Under the pieces are notes generated by a model, which saw only the letters and a list, made by a program, of their open reading frames with translations, was not told the DNA's origin and searched no databases. Both the position numbers and the translations under genes were made by a program. Shown piece after piece: positions 7,103 through 14,122 of a stretch of 27,489 nucleotides of DNA. This stretch comes from Desulfobacterales bacterium (GTDB lineage: Bacteria; Desulfobacterota; Desulfobacteria; Desulfobacterales; JAFDCJ01), in NCBI GenBank assembly GCA_020345785.1, contig CP070771.1, forward strand, positions 6,751,704 to 6,779,192. The letters are read 5' to 3'. Positions within the stretch are counted from its first letter, which is position 1, and each line of letters starts with the position of its first letter.

Positions 7103-8542
7103 TTACTGCAAATTCGTATCCGCCTGCCTGACGAGTGAATCCATATCTCTAACCATCCTCTCAGGCAGGACCAGGGGTTCTGATATTTCCAAAATATTTT
7201 TACACTGGGCAGTTGCGCGTTCAACCAGGTCCCTTTGCCCCTTTGCCTTCCATCCTTCTCTGGTCATCCGTATAAAATTAACTGGCATCAGACCGTCACG
7301 ACAGTGTCGAAATGTATGTTCATTCGTAAGAAATTGACTGCCCGGCTCAGTTTTTAGCAAATCCTGCCAAGCCATTGTTTCATCGTCAACGTCAAATTTC
7401 GTTACCATGCGCTTGACCATGCCAAGCACTTCATTATCGATTGCCAATTGGACCGGACTTATCGTCGTCGCCACTTCGAGTTGTCCGGCGGCGCCCAAGA
7501 TGTCCGCACCCGATAGGGCGATCAGCATACAGCGCAATGCACCTTCACTCATGCACTGACCGTCTATAATTGGTGAATCAGAACCAAGGCCGTAGGTATG
7601 GGTCGGCAGCCCAAAAGCGGCTTTAATAAATTGAATCGCCAGAGCCGCACCCTGCATGGACTCCACACTGGACTGCAGGCTCCGACCGGTCATCATATCG
7701 GTTGAAAAGATTAAGGGGGTTGCGATGATGGGGGTTCCCGGCCGGATGACCTGGGCCACAGCCACCATCGCTAAAATTTCGGCAACGCATAACAGCACAA
7801 CACCCGGCACAGTCACGGGCGCGGTCGCACCGGCCCCGGGCAAACTGCAGGCATGCAGAGGTATACCGTAATGCGCACATTGTAAAATTATTTCAAGATC
7901 CATAGACTTGAATTCCAGCGGAGTCAGCGAACAGGTAATAAAGCTGACCAGGGGATCGGCTCTCAACAAATCCTCACCACCCGCCGCAGCAATGGATAAT
8001 TTGATTAAATATTCGACGCTTTCTTGCGTGTACGGCTGGACCCAAATGTGTTTCCTGATGTTTTTAAGCATCAAGGCCAGGGCATGCACATCCAATGTTG
8101 CCGCCGGAACGTCGCTGGGAACCGGATAGGCACAGAAACTGATCTGTTCAAGTTTATCGGCAAGCCGGGCCCATGTTGCGACATCGGCCGATGTAACCTG
8201 CCGATACTCACCGGATTCAAGCTCTATCCAGGATTGGGCCCCGGTATTGGTTCGAGTGCAAAACGTTCCGTCCTGGCAGGGTATCTCCAGTTTATTATTC
8301 TCATCTCTGCCCGCCAACGAAATCTTTTCAGGTGCTTGTCGGAGTTGTTCTTCCAGAAAGGTCTTCGGGAACCGAACCATTTTGCCGTCAACGTCCACCC
8401 TGGCCCCGGCACGGCGCAGTAGTCTGAGCACCTCAGGGTGATCCATTTTCACACCTCGTTGTTCAAGCAGCTCAAAAACTCGGGCCTTCATCAATTCGAA
8501 TTGGGCTGCGGTAAAGAATGCGACCCTCGCATTTAAATTCAT
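7103..8542 (-). CDS. MttB-superfamily (trimethylamine methyltransferase-like) protein, non-pyrrolysine type
   Basis: A 479-residue TIM-barrel methyltransferase of the COG5598/MttB superfamily. Members move a methyl group from quaternary or tertiary amines (glycine betaine, proline betaine, carnitine, butyrobetaine and others) to a corrinoid protein. The frame is uninterrupted by amber codons and ends in TAA, so this is the non-pyrrolysine type, with the usual length. Typical blocks are the N-terminal LLEQRGVKMDHPEVLRLLRR, ICQ-like SLPGAGATAPVTVPG in the middle and GLGSDSPIIDGQ later. The start has a good site (AGGAGG, 9 bases upstream). It follows dctM by 84 bases on the same strand, so the TRAP transporter probably imports its substrate. 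No corrinoid protein or activating protein is encoded in this window. Confidence 0.9.
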   Translation of the reverse strand: MNLNARVAFFTAAQFELMKARVFELLEQRGVKMDHPEVLRLLRRAGARVDVDGKMVRFPKTFLEEQLRQAPEKISLAGRDENNKLEIPCQDGTFCTRTNTGAQSWIELESGEYRQVTSADVATWARLADKLEQISFCAYPVPSDVPAATLDVHALALMLKNIRKHIWVQPYTQESVEYLIKLSIAAAGGEDLLRADPLVSFITCSLTPLEFKSMDLEIILQCAHYGIPLHACSLPGAGATAPVTVPGVVLLCVAEILAMVAVAQVIRPGTPIIATPLIFSTDMMTGRSLQSSVESMQGAALAIQFIKAAFGLPTHTYGLGSDSPIIDGQCMSEGALRCMLIALSGADILGAAGQLEVATTISPVQLAIDNEVLGMVKRMVTKFDVDDETMAWQDLLKTEPGSQFLTNEHTFRHCRDGLMPVNFIRMTREGWKAKGQRDLVERATAQCKNILEISEPLVLPERMVRDMDSLVRQADTNLQ

Positions 8543-8626
8543 GGACCTTGCCTCCTAACTAAAAAAGGGCAGAACGAAGCGATGCCATTCTTCGACATTC
8601 GTCGTTCGCTTTTATTGTTTCCACCG

Positions 8627-9928
8627 CTATCCGCCCAGCAAACCCGGCAGCCACAGGGCAAGCTGCGGAAAAACCATCAACAGCAATATATTCAAATAAA
8701 TAGGGATCAGGAAGGGAAAGGCACCCCGGGCAATTGTCTCCATGGGATGCCAGGGGACGACCCCATGTAAAACCGCTAAGCTCAACCCGAAGGGAGGCGT
8801 CATGGAGGCCTGCCCGCCGGCCATCACGTAGACGACCCCCCACCAAACCAGATTGATATCAAGACTGATGATGATCGGCATCACAAACGGAAATGTTAGA
8901 AACAGCATCGACCAGGAATCAAAAAACATTCCCATGAAAAAATACATGACAAAAAACAGCCCCAGGATACCATATTTTCCGATGGGTAAATTAATTACAA
9001 AATCTTTGATCAGCGGAATAATGCCCGCCGAGTTGAAGACATGCGATATTAATGTGGCCATCGCCATGATGAACAAAGAAAAAGAGGTTACCTTGACCGT
9101 TTCCAGCAGACTGCGTTTTAAAATGTTAAATGTTAAGCGACCGTAGCCTAAGGTGAGTAACAGACTGAGAAAAGCCCCCAGGGCGGCAGCTTCGGTGGGT
9201 GTCATAAAGCCGCCGAAGATCGCCCCCAGAACCCCGGCGATCAGTGCCGCAAATGGCAGCACTTCCAAAATAGCCTTGAATCTCTGCTGCCAGCTATATC
9301 TTACCACCTTTGGAATTAAATCCGGGTTTAGCTTCACCTGAACTACGATTGCCAGCATCAGCAGTATCATCATGGTAAGCCCTGGAATCAGACCGGCGGC
9401 CAGCAGGTCGACTATGGAAATACCCTGCCAGGAACCATAGATGATAAGCAATATGCTGGGAGGAATTAAAGGCGATAAAATATCGGCTGATGCAATCGCA
9501 CCCAGTCCTAACCGCGGCGAATACCCTTTCTTCTCCATCACCGGGAAGGCAATTTTGCCGAAAGTGGCCGTCGCTGCCATCGCAGAACCACACATGGCGC
9601 CAAAGATTGCATTTCCGGCTATTACAGACATGGCCAATCCTCCGGGCAAATGACCGAACCATTTATCCACGGCGGCAAAAAGACGCTCATTGACCCCGGT
9701 ATTGCCAAGGATGGTTCCCATAAAAATAAAAAGCGGCATGGCCGTAAGCGTGAAAGAATTTAATGAACTCCAGGCAGTTTCAGCTATCTGGCTGACCGGC
9801 TGATCAATGTACCAGATGAGCCCGACAAGAGCTACAATACCAATGGACCAGGCAATTTCCAGACCAAGCGCCAGGAGAACAAACAAGCCCATTATAAGGA
9901 GGACGGCCATCCCGATCTCTGCACCCAT
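8627..9928 (-). CDS. dctM: TRAP transporter large permease subunit (DctM)
   Basis: Inner-membrane transport subunit of a tripartite ATP-independent periplasmic transporter, which imports organic acids with sodium. It has 433 residues and about 12 hydrophobic segments, the normal size. Family blocks are visible: AMPLFIFMGTILGNTGV, ASADILSPLIPPSILLIIYG, GGFMTPTEAAALGAF, and near the C terminus GGQASMTPPFGLSLAVLHG. I choose the ATG at 9928, which overlaps the dctQ stop by one base (TGATG) and has GGGGGAG eight bases upstream; the TTG one codon earlier is less likely. Order dctP-dctQ-dctM is standard, and the methyltransferase gene follows. Confidence 0.95.
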   Translation of the reverse strand: MGAEIGMAVLLIMGLFVLLALGLEIAWSIGIVALVGLIWYIDQPVSQIAETAWSSLNSFTLTAMPLFIFMGTILGNTGVNERLFAAVDKWFGHLPGGLAMSVIAGNAIFGAMCGSAMAATATFGKIAFPVMEKKGYSPRLGLGAIASADILSPLIPPSILLIIYGSWQGISIVDLLAAGLIPGLTMMILLMLAIVVQVKLNPDLIPKVVRYSWQQRFKAILEVLPFAALIAGVLGAIFGGFMTPTEAAALGAFLSLLLTLGYGRLTFNILKRSLLETVKVTSFSLFIMAMATLISHVFNSAGIIPLIKDFVINLPIGKYGILGLFFVMYFFMGMFFDSWSMLFLTFPFVMPIIISLDINLVWWGVVYVMAGGQASMTPPFGLSLAVLHGVVPWHPMETIARGAFPFLIPIYLNILLLMVFPQLALWLPGLLGG

Positions 9929-10470
9929 CAATGATTCTCCCCCGGTTTTTTCATGGCTATCAGGGCTTTAATTACCTCAACCATTAACTGCAGAAAAAGC
10001 AAAACAGCTCCAATGAGCAGAATGGATTGGGGGTAGACCAGCGGAGTTCTAAGCCAGCTGCCGCTTCTGGACTCAAATAGTAATGAATCTGTCAATAAGT
10101 CATAGCAGGCCTTAATCAGCGGCAAGGTGAAAGCGGTTGCCAGCAAAAGCGTAATAAAACGAATCGGACGAACGGCTTTTTCCGGCAGCCGGCTGATGAG
10201 AAGCGTAACTCTGACATGGCCCTTTTCTTTCCAGGTGTAAGCCAGCCCAATAAAAGTGATGGAAACCAAGAAATACCCGCCCATTTCCTCGGCGATGGAA
10301 AGCGGTGATTGCAAAACATAGCGGGTTAAGACCTCAATCAGCAGCATGGCCATCAGCAAAAATATGATCACCGCCTGCAGCCGACCGCTGAGTAAATCGG
10401 TCATCTTCTCGATTATATTGATTGCTTTTTGCAGGCCGTTCTTTTTATCATAGTGGTTAATTTCATTCAT
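9928..10470 (-). CDS. dctQ: TRAP transporter small permease subunit (DctQ)
   Basis: Small inner-membrane subunit of the TRAP transporter, 180 residues with four predicted transmembrane segments (about 35-55, 70-90, 110-130 and 150-170). SIAEEMGGYFLVSITFIGLAY is typical of the DctQ family, whose members hold the large subunit in place. The stop codon overlaps the dctM start, so the two are translationally coupled. The start at 10470 lacks a clear ribosome site, and a 182-base gap with an inverted-repeat element separates it from dctP, which may lower its expression relative to the binding protein. Confidence 0.92.
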   Translation of the reverse strand: MNEINHYDKKNGLQKAINIIEKMTDLLSGRLQAVIIFLLMAMLLIEVLTRYVLQSPLSIAEEMGGYFLVSITFIGLAYTWKEKGHVRVTLLISRLPEKAVRPIRFITLLLATAFTLPLIKACYDLLTDSLLFESRSGSWLRTPLVYPQSILLIGAVLLFLQLMVEVIKALIAMKKPGENH

Positions 10471-10520
10471 TTTGTGGCATAAAATAGTATTGAAATACTT
10501 TCGCTATCTCGTAACGATTG

Positions 10521-10632
10521 AATATTTTCGATTGAATATTGAAGATTAATGGTTCGCCTCCGGCGGATCAATTTTAAAAAGGACGGAGCAAAGCGACATC
10601 CATAAATATTCAATTTACAATCTTCAATATTA
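10521..10632. repeat. Inverted-repeat element, family R4, copy 2
   Basis: The left arm (10521-10552) and right arm (about 10601-10632) are imperfect 32-base inverted repeats, both AT-rich with ATTGAA/TTCAAT words. The inner motif GGAGCAAAGCGACATCCA (10585-10602) matches 4281-4298 at 16 of 18 bases. The structure resembles a small non-autonomous element; no target duplication was established. It lies between dctP and dctQ. Confidence 0.72.
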
Positions 10633-10652
10633 AATTCCGGCTCGCCCGAGGT

Positions 10653-11732
10653 TTACTTACCGGTAAACCCTCTGTATCTGGCGACGGCAGCCTCAGCGGC
10701 AGTAAGCAGTTCCGTTCGTTTAGACTTCCAGGGCCCGTCCATATTAAGCCAGGCCTCTTCGACAACTTTACACTCTTTCACGGCCACTGCCATTTCTTCC
10801 TTGGAAAACCGGGTTCGCTTGACACCGGAAAGATCAACGGTATCCAGGCTCATGACGTACTCGGCGGTTGTCGAAAGGCTCACCATTCTTTGCAGTTCTC
10901 TACCCACGTCGATAACCACCTTTTGAAGATCCGGCGGCAGTGAGTTAAAAGTCTTCAAATTTATGACAGTTACCGCAGACCAGGTCGGTGATAACGGTGT
11001 CAGCGTAAAGGTTTTGGAAACCTTGGCCAGACCAATCGAATAGCCATAGCCCAGGCTTGTCAATACGGCGTCGATCGTACCTGCCATCATCGCCGGCGCC
11101 AACTCCGAACCCGCAATGGTTACCGGACTTGCTCCAAGTGCTTTTATGCCCAGAGTCGGCAGATAGCCTCCCACACGGATTTTCATCCCTTTTAAATCAT
11201 CCAACGTCGTGACATCCTTCTTGCTCCAGATACCGTTGGCCGCGTCCCATTGGGTCACAAACCAGAATTTGAGGTTGTATTTTTTCATGGTTTCATCATA
11301 GATTTTCATCACCTCATCATCTTGATAAACCGCCAGCTCTTCGGCCAACCCTTCCACCGGATCTTCATTGACGATCCCCGGAATTTCACCCCAATTCCAG
11401 ATGGGATAAGTTCCGGACAACCACGGCATGGCCACGTCCGCCATGTCGGCTTTGCCTTTGGCCACCGCTGCGAACAGATCACCGGTCGGGAACATGCGAG
11501 AGATTATTTCCAGCTGAATTCTTCCGTTGCTGCGCTCATAGAGTATTCTTTGCATTTCTCCGCCGGGCCGATAGATCTGAGAGGCCCTGAATTTTGGACC
11601 CCATATATCATTCCAGGCGAATTTGAGCTTATAAACCTTATTATCCTGGCAGAGACCGGTCGTAGGACTTGCCAGCACCGCAAGCCACAAACAAATGATA
11701 ACAGTTGAAATAAAAATCATTTTCCTTTTCAT
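10653..11732 (-). CDS. dctP: TRAP transporter periplasmic substrate-binding protein (DctP)
   Basis: Periplasmic receptor of the TRAP system, 359 residues. A Sec signal peptide covers about residues 1-29 (basic MKRK, hydrophobic core, cleavage probably near TTGLCQD; the Cys is not in a proper lipobox). DctP-family blocks include KADMADVAMPWLSG and LKGMKIRVGGY; Arg186 in the latter is the conserved residue that pairs with the substrate carboxylate. A carboxylated substrate is therefore likely. The start has an excellent site (AAAGGAGGAACCC). It is the first gene of the dctP-Q-M-methyltransferase set, with an operator-like dyad about 160 bases upstream. Confidence 0.95.
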   Translation of the reverse strand: MKRKMIFISTVIICLWLAVLASPTTGLCQDNKVYKLKFAWNDIWGPKFRASQIYRPGGEMQRILYERSNGRIQLEIISRMFPTGDLFAAVAKGKADMADVAMPWLSGTYPIWNWGEIPGIVNEDPVEGLAEELAVYQDDEVMKIYDETMKKYNLKFWFVTQWDAANGIWSKKDVTTLDDLKGMKIRVGGYLPTLGIKALGASPVTIAGSELAPAMMAGTIDAVLTSLGYGYSIGLAKVSKTFTLTPLSPTWSAVTVINLKTFNSLPPDLQKVVIDVGRELQRMVSLSTTAEYVMSLDTVDLSGVKRTRFSKEEMAVAVKECKVVEEAWLNMDGPWKSKRTELLTAAEAAVARYRGFTGK

Positions 11733-11890
11733 GGGTTCCTCCTTTCAGGCTGATAAAGGGCGGTTAATTTTGAGGGCCTGGTTGGATGGTAACGCGACGA
11801 CCATCACGGATATCTGACATAGTTAGGGGTGAAAATAAAAGCGTGAATCGGAAATTGCTCAAAGATTTCAGGTAATGATTTGAATTGTAT

Positions 11891-11908
11891 ATTGTCTACA
11901 ATAGACAA
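11891..11908. promoter_or_regulatory. Probable GntR/FCD operator dyad upstream of dctP
   Basis: ATTGTCTACAAT (11891-11902) is a perfect ATTGT-N2-ACAAT dyad, the form bound by FCD-type GntR regulators (TnGTnnACnA). It overlaps a second dyad, TTGTCTA-CAA-TAGACAA (11892-11908). The position, 159-177 bases upstream of the dctP start and beyond the terminator of the neighbouring operon, suits control of the TRAP operon by the GntR protein encoded at 5885-6580. I see no convincing -35/-10 pair beside it. Confidence 0.6.
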
Positions 11909-11920
11909 TTATTGCGTGTC

Positions 11921-11959
11921 AAGAAAAAAAAGACAGGGCAAATTAAAACCCTGTCTTTT
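11921..11959 (-). terminator. Intrinsic terminator after the nicotinamidase remnant
   Basis: An 11-bp perfect stem (AAAAGACAGGG at 11928-11938, CCCTGTCTTTT at 11949-11959) with a 10-base loop. On the minus strand it is followed by eight T residues and CTT. It closes the ADP-ribosylglycohydrolase operon just before the dctP promoter region. On the plus strand only four T residues follow. Confidence 0.88.
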
Positions 11960-11998
11960 GAAAATCTTATTCGGAATGTCCCTGCGGGACCGATCGAT

Positions 11999-12280
11999 TT
12001 ACATATCCAGATCGGCTTTGACGATGACCCCTTTCGCTTTCATTTCTTCCAGAGCTTTGGCGGTTGTATCCGGAGCCACCCCTTTGCTCAAACCTTCTAT
12101 GACGGTAACCTTGTATCCGGCATCGACGGCGTCGATCGCGGTGGCCTTCACACAATAATCGGTAGCGATACCGTAAACAATCAGCTCTTTGATGCCGTTT
12201 TTATGCAGGATCTGATTCATTTCGGTTTTGGCGCCGCCATCGTCCTGAAATCCGGAGGAAGGGGCCGGCTTTGATATCAC
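11999..12280 (-). pseudogene. pncA: C-terminal remnant of a nicotinamidase (PncA-like cysteine hydrolase)
   Basis: About 86 residues match the C-terminal half of nicotinamidase: SGFQDDGG, then YGIATDYCVKATAIDAVDAGY with the nucleophilic Cys (residue 43 of the GTG-started frame) and a closing EGLSKGVAPDTT. The N-terminal half, with the catalytic Asp and Lys and the metal-binding residues, is absent. Reading upstream in the same frame gives unrelated codons and a TGA at 12353-12355, so the missing part is not a simple frameshift nearby. It cannot be an active amidase. It is the last reading frame of the operon before the terminator, 72 bases after the acetyltransferase gene. Confidence 0.82.
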
Positions 12281-12352
12281 CCCAAAAGGGACGGTTGCCG
12301 TTACGTAACTACAGGAATTTGGGTAGTTAATCAGATTTGTACCTTGATTGAC

Positions 12353-12838
12353 TCAGTCACCAACGACTTTGCTGCGCCGTTCCAGGATCAGCGTGGTGCG
12401 CCAGCGCCCGCTCAATCGTGCAATTTTCTCACGTCGGCCGACTTCCCTGAAACCGAATTTCAAGAGTAATCGATGACTTGCTTTATTTTCAGGAAAAATG
12501 GATGAATGAATGGTCCAGATGCCGTTTGTCTCGGATTCGGGTATTAAATGGGCCAGGAGGTCATGGCCGATTCCTTGGCCGACATGGTCGATACTGACAT
12601 AAATGCTTAATTCCGCAACACCGGAATAGCATGGTCTTTGAGACACCGGACTCAGGGCTGCCCAGCCAACCACGGCCCCGTTTTCAACGCAGACAAATCG
12701 GCAGAATTTATGATGTGATTGGTCCCATTTCTCTGCTGCCGGCAGCGCTGTTTCAAAAGTGGCATTTCCTGTTTCAATACCCATTTTGTATATATCCAAT
12801 ACCGCCTGAAGATCGCCGTCAGCCATATTGCGAATCAT
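12353..12838 (-). CDS. GNAT family N-acetyltransferase (phosphinothricin acetyltransferase-like)
   Basis: A 161-residue acetyl-CoA-dependent acetyltransferase. The opening MIRNMADGDLQAVLDIYKMGIETGNATFE, the central AELSIYVSIDHVGQGIGHDLL (acetyl-CoA loop Q/R-x-x-G-x-G/A, here VGQGIGHDL), and NKASHRLLLKFGFREVGR near the C terminus follow the Pat/YncA type, which acetylates small amines or amino-acid analogues. The frame is open 28 codons further upstream, but the ATG at 12838 has AGGAG nine bases before it and a 4-base ATGA overlap with the DUF3303 stop, so I choose it. It belongs to the ADP-ribosylglycohydrolase operon. Confidence 0.88.
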   Translation of the reverse strand: MIRNMADGDLQAVLDIYKMGIETGNATFETALPAAEKWDQSHHKFCRFVCVENGAVVGWAALSPVSQRPCYSGVAELSIYVSIDHVGQGIGHDLLAHLIPESETNGIWTIHSSIFPENKASHRLLLKFGFREVGRREKIARLSGRWRTTLILERRSKVVGD

Positions 12839-13101
12839 AAGAGTATGCTCCTGGCAGCTGTCTCGGAAGAAACGACCGGAATTACCTCGAATTCGACCAG
12901 ATCCTGCCATTGCTGAATCCATTTGGAAAAGAGGGATGGATCGTCCGTTTCCATGAGTTGGAAGCAGCGATCAAAGTCTTTGGCTACCCAGCTATCCACG
13001 TAATAAAGTCCTGCGGGGAGCATGCGCCCCTTTTTTTGAGCCCGGCGATATACTTTCCCGGCGCAATCTTTCTTGAAGTGCTCGACTACCATAAATAACA
13101 T
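12835..13101 (-). CDS. DUF3303 family protein
   Basis: Small 88-residue protein with a dimeric alpha/beta-barrel-like pattern; MLFMVVEHF at the start, GRMLPAGLYYVDSWV and RCFQLMETDDPSLFSKWIQQW are characteristic of DUF3303. Its function is unknown. The ATG at 13101 has AAGGA seven bases upstream, placed in the nine-base gap after the ADP-ribosylglycohydrolase stop; a TTG two codons earlier is possible but less likely. Its stop overlaps the acetyltransferase start by four bases, so the three genes are one tightly coupled operon. Confidence 0.87.
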   Translation of the reverse strand: MLFMVVEHFKKDCAGKVYRRAQKKGRMLPAGLYYVDSWVAKDFDRCFQLMETDDPSLFSKWIQQWQDLVEFEVIPVVSSETAARSILL

Positions 13102-13110
13102 TTTCAATCC

Positions 13111-13878
13111 TTACATTTTTTCTCGATGAAATTTATCGGTTATCGCCCACAGCTCCGGCGTCAAGACTTCCTTCACCTTTTTTCTGATGTGCATTGGGAC
13201 TTCACCATAGAATGCCTCGGCAAATCCTCCCGTTATGCACGCGAGGGTGTCGCTGTCGCCTCCCAGCGAGACGGCATTGCGGACCGCGTCTTCGTATGAC
13301 TCGGAATCAAGGAAAGCGATGATTGCTTCCGGCACCGTTCCCTGGCAAGATACATCGAACGTATAACCCGGTCGGATGTCATCTACTCCGCGGCCCAAAT
13401 CATACCCGAAGCGCTGACTTATCTGTTTTCGAATCTCCTCTTTGTCGTGTCCAGCCCGGGCGAGAAAAACCGCAAGCGCAGTCGCCTGCGCTCCCTTGAT
13501 ACCCTCCGGGTGGTTGTGTGATATCTCGGCCGTCTTCCGTGCTTCTTCAAGCACCTGTTCCTCGGTGGCGAATGCGAAGCCGACGGGGCTGACACGCATT
13601 GCAGCACCATTTCCCCAACTGTTGTAAGGTTGCGGATCATGGCTATAAAGCCACTGAATGAAAGAGCCCCCGTACCCTGCATGGGGATAACGCCGGCCGA
13701 TCTCTCGCATCGAATCACTATATGAGCGGCCTTTAAGAATCGCATCGGCCACGGCAACGGTCAGGACGCTGTCGTCCGTGAATCTGCAGCGGGAATCGAA
13801 GAGCGGAAAATCCTTGGTTTTGATTGGATAGTGCTCATAGACCGAGCCGATGATATCTCCGGCGATTGCTCCGATCAT
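13111..13878 (-). CDS. ADP-ribosylglycohydrolase (DraG/ARH-like) family protein
   Basis: Predicted to remove ADP-ribose from proteins or small molecules, using two magnesium ions. Counting from the ATG at 13884, the metal-binding motifs are FTDDS (residues 35-39) and GGDSDT (208-213, Asp210 and Asp212), plus the GNGAAMRVSPVG block (91-102). About 255 residues, slightly short for the family but complete. Two in-frame ATGs compete: 13884 is only two bases from AAAGG, while 13878 has that motif eight bases upstream and gives the usual MIGAIAGD start, so I use 13878. First gene of the operon, with a promoter at 13915-13943. No ADP-ribosyltransferase partner is seen in the window. Confidence 0.9.
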   Translation of the reverse strand: MIGAIAGDIIGSVYEHYPIKTKDFPLFDSRCRFTDDSVLTVAVADAILKGRSYSDSMREIGRRYPHAGYGGSFIQWLYSHDPQPYNSWGNGAAMRVSPVGFAFATEEQVLEEARKTAEISHNHPEGIKGAQATALAVFLARAGHDKEEIRKQISQRFGYDLGRGVDDIRPGYTFDVSCQGTVPEAIIAFLDSESYEDAVRNAVSLGGDSDTLACITGGFAEAFYGEVPMHIRKKVKEVLTPELWAITDKFHREKM

Positions 13879-13914
13879 GCTCATTTCCTTTCGTTAGATT
13901 TTCAATAGCAGTAA

Positions 13915-13950
13915 ACGATAGAAAAATAAATTTGAAATGTAAACATTTCA
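13915..13950 (-). promoter_or_regulatory. Sigma-70-like promoter with dyad over the -35 box
   Basis: On the minus strand TTTACA (13938-13943), 17 bases, then TATCGT (13915-13920). A 7-bp dyad TGAAATG-TAAA-CATTTCA (13933-13950) covers the -35 box and may be an operator. It would drive the ADP-ribosylglycohydrolase operon with a leader of about 30 bases. Confidence 0.5.
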
Positions 13951-14027
13951 TGGACCTACTCATCTTCCCAATTGTCGTCGTTTGCACTGAATAATTAATA
14001 ATTAAGATGTGACCCCTATCGTTTGTA

Positions 14028-14056
14028 TTGTTAATTTTGGTTTCCTGTATTATAAT
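14028..14056 (+). promoter_or_regulatory. Sigma-70-like promoter for yvcK
   Basis: TTGTTA (14028-14033), a 17-base spacer, then a perfect TATAAT (14051-14056), about 65 bases upstream of the yvcK start. It is divergent from the promoter at 13915-13943. Confidence 0.65.
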
Positions 14057-14122
14057 TTTTAAAAAACATCACCACTCGGCTGAAAAACTTAGTTCAAAAA
14101 TTAAATCCAATAACTCATCTTG

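Noticed and set aside
7103..8542. Pyrrolysine-dependent trimethylamine methyltransferase (MttB)
   Set aside because: No in-frame amber codon is read through; the frame is complete and ends in TAA, so this is the non-pyrrolysine type.
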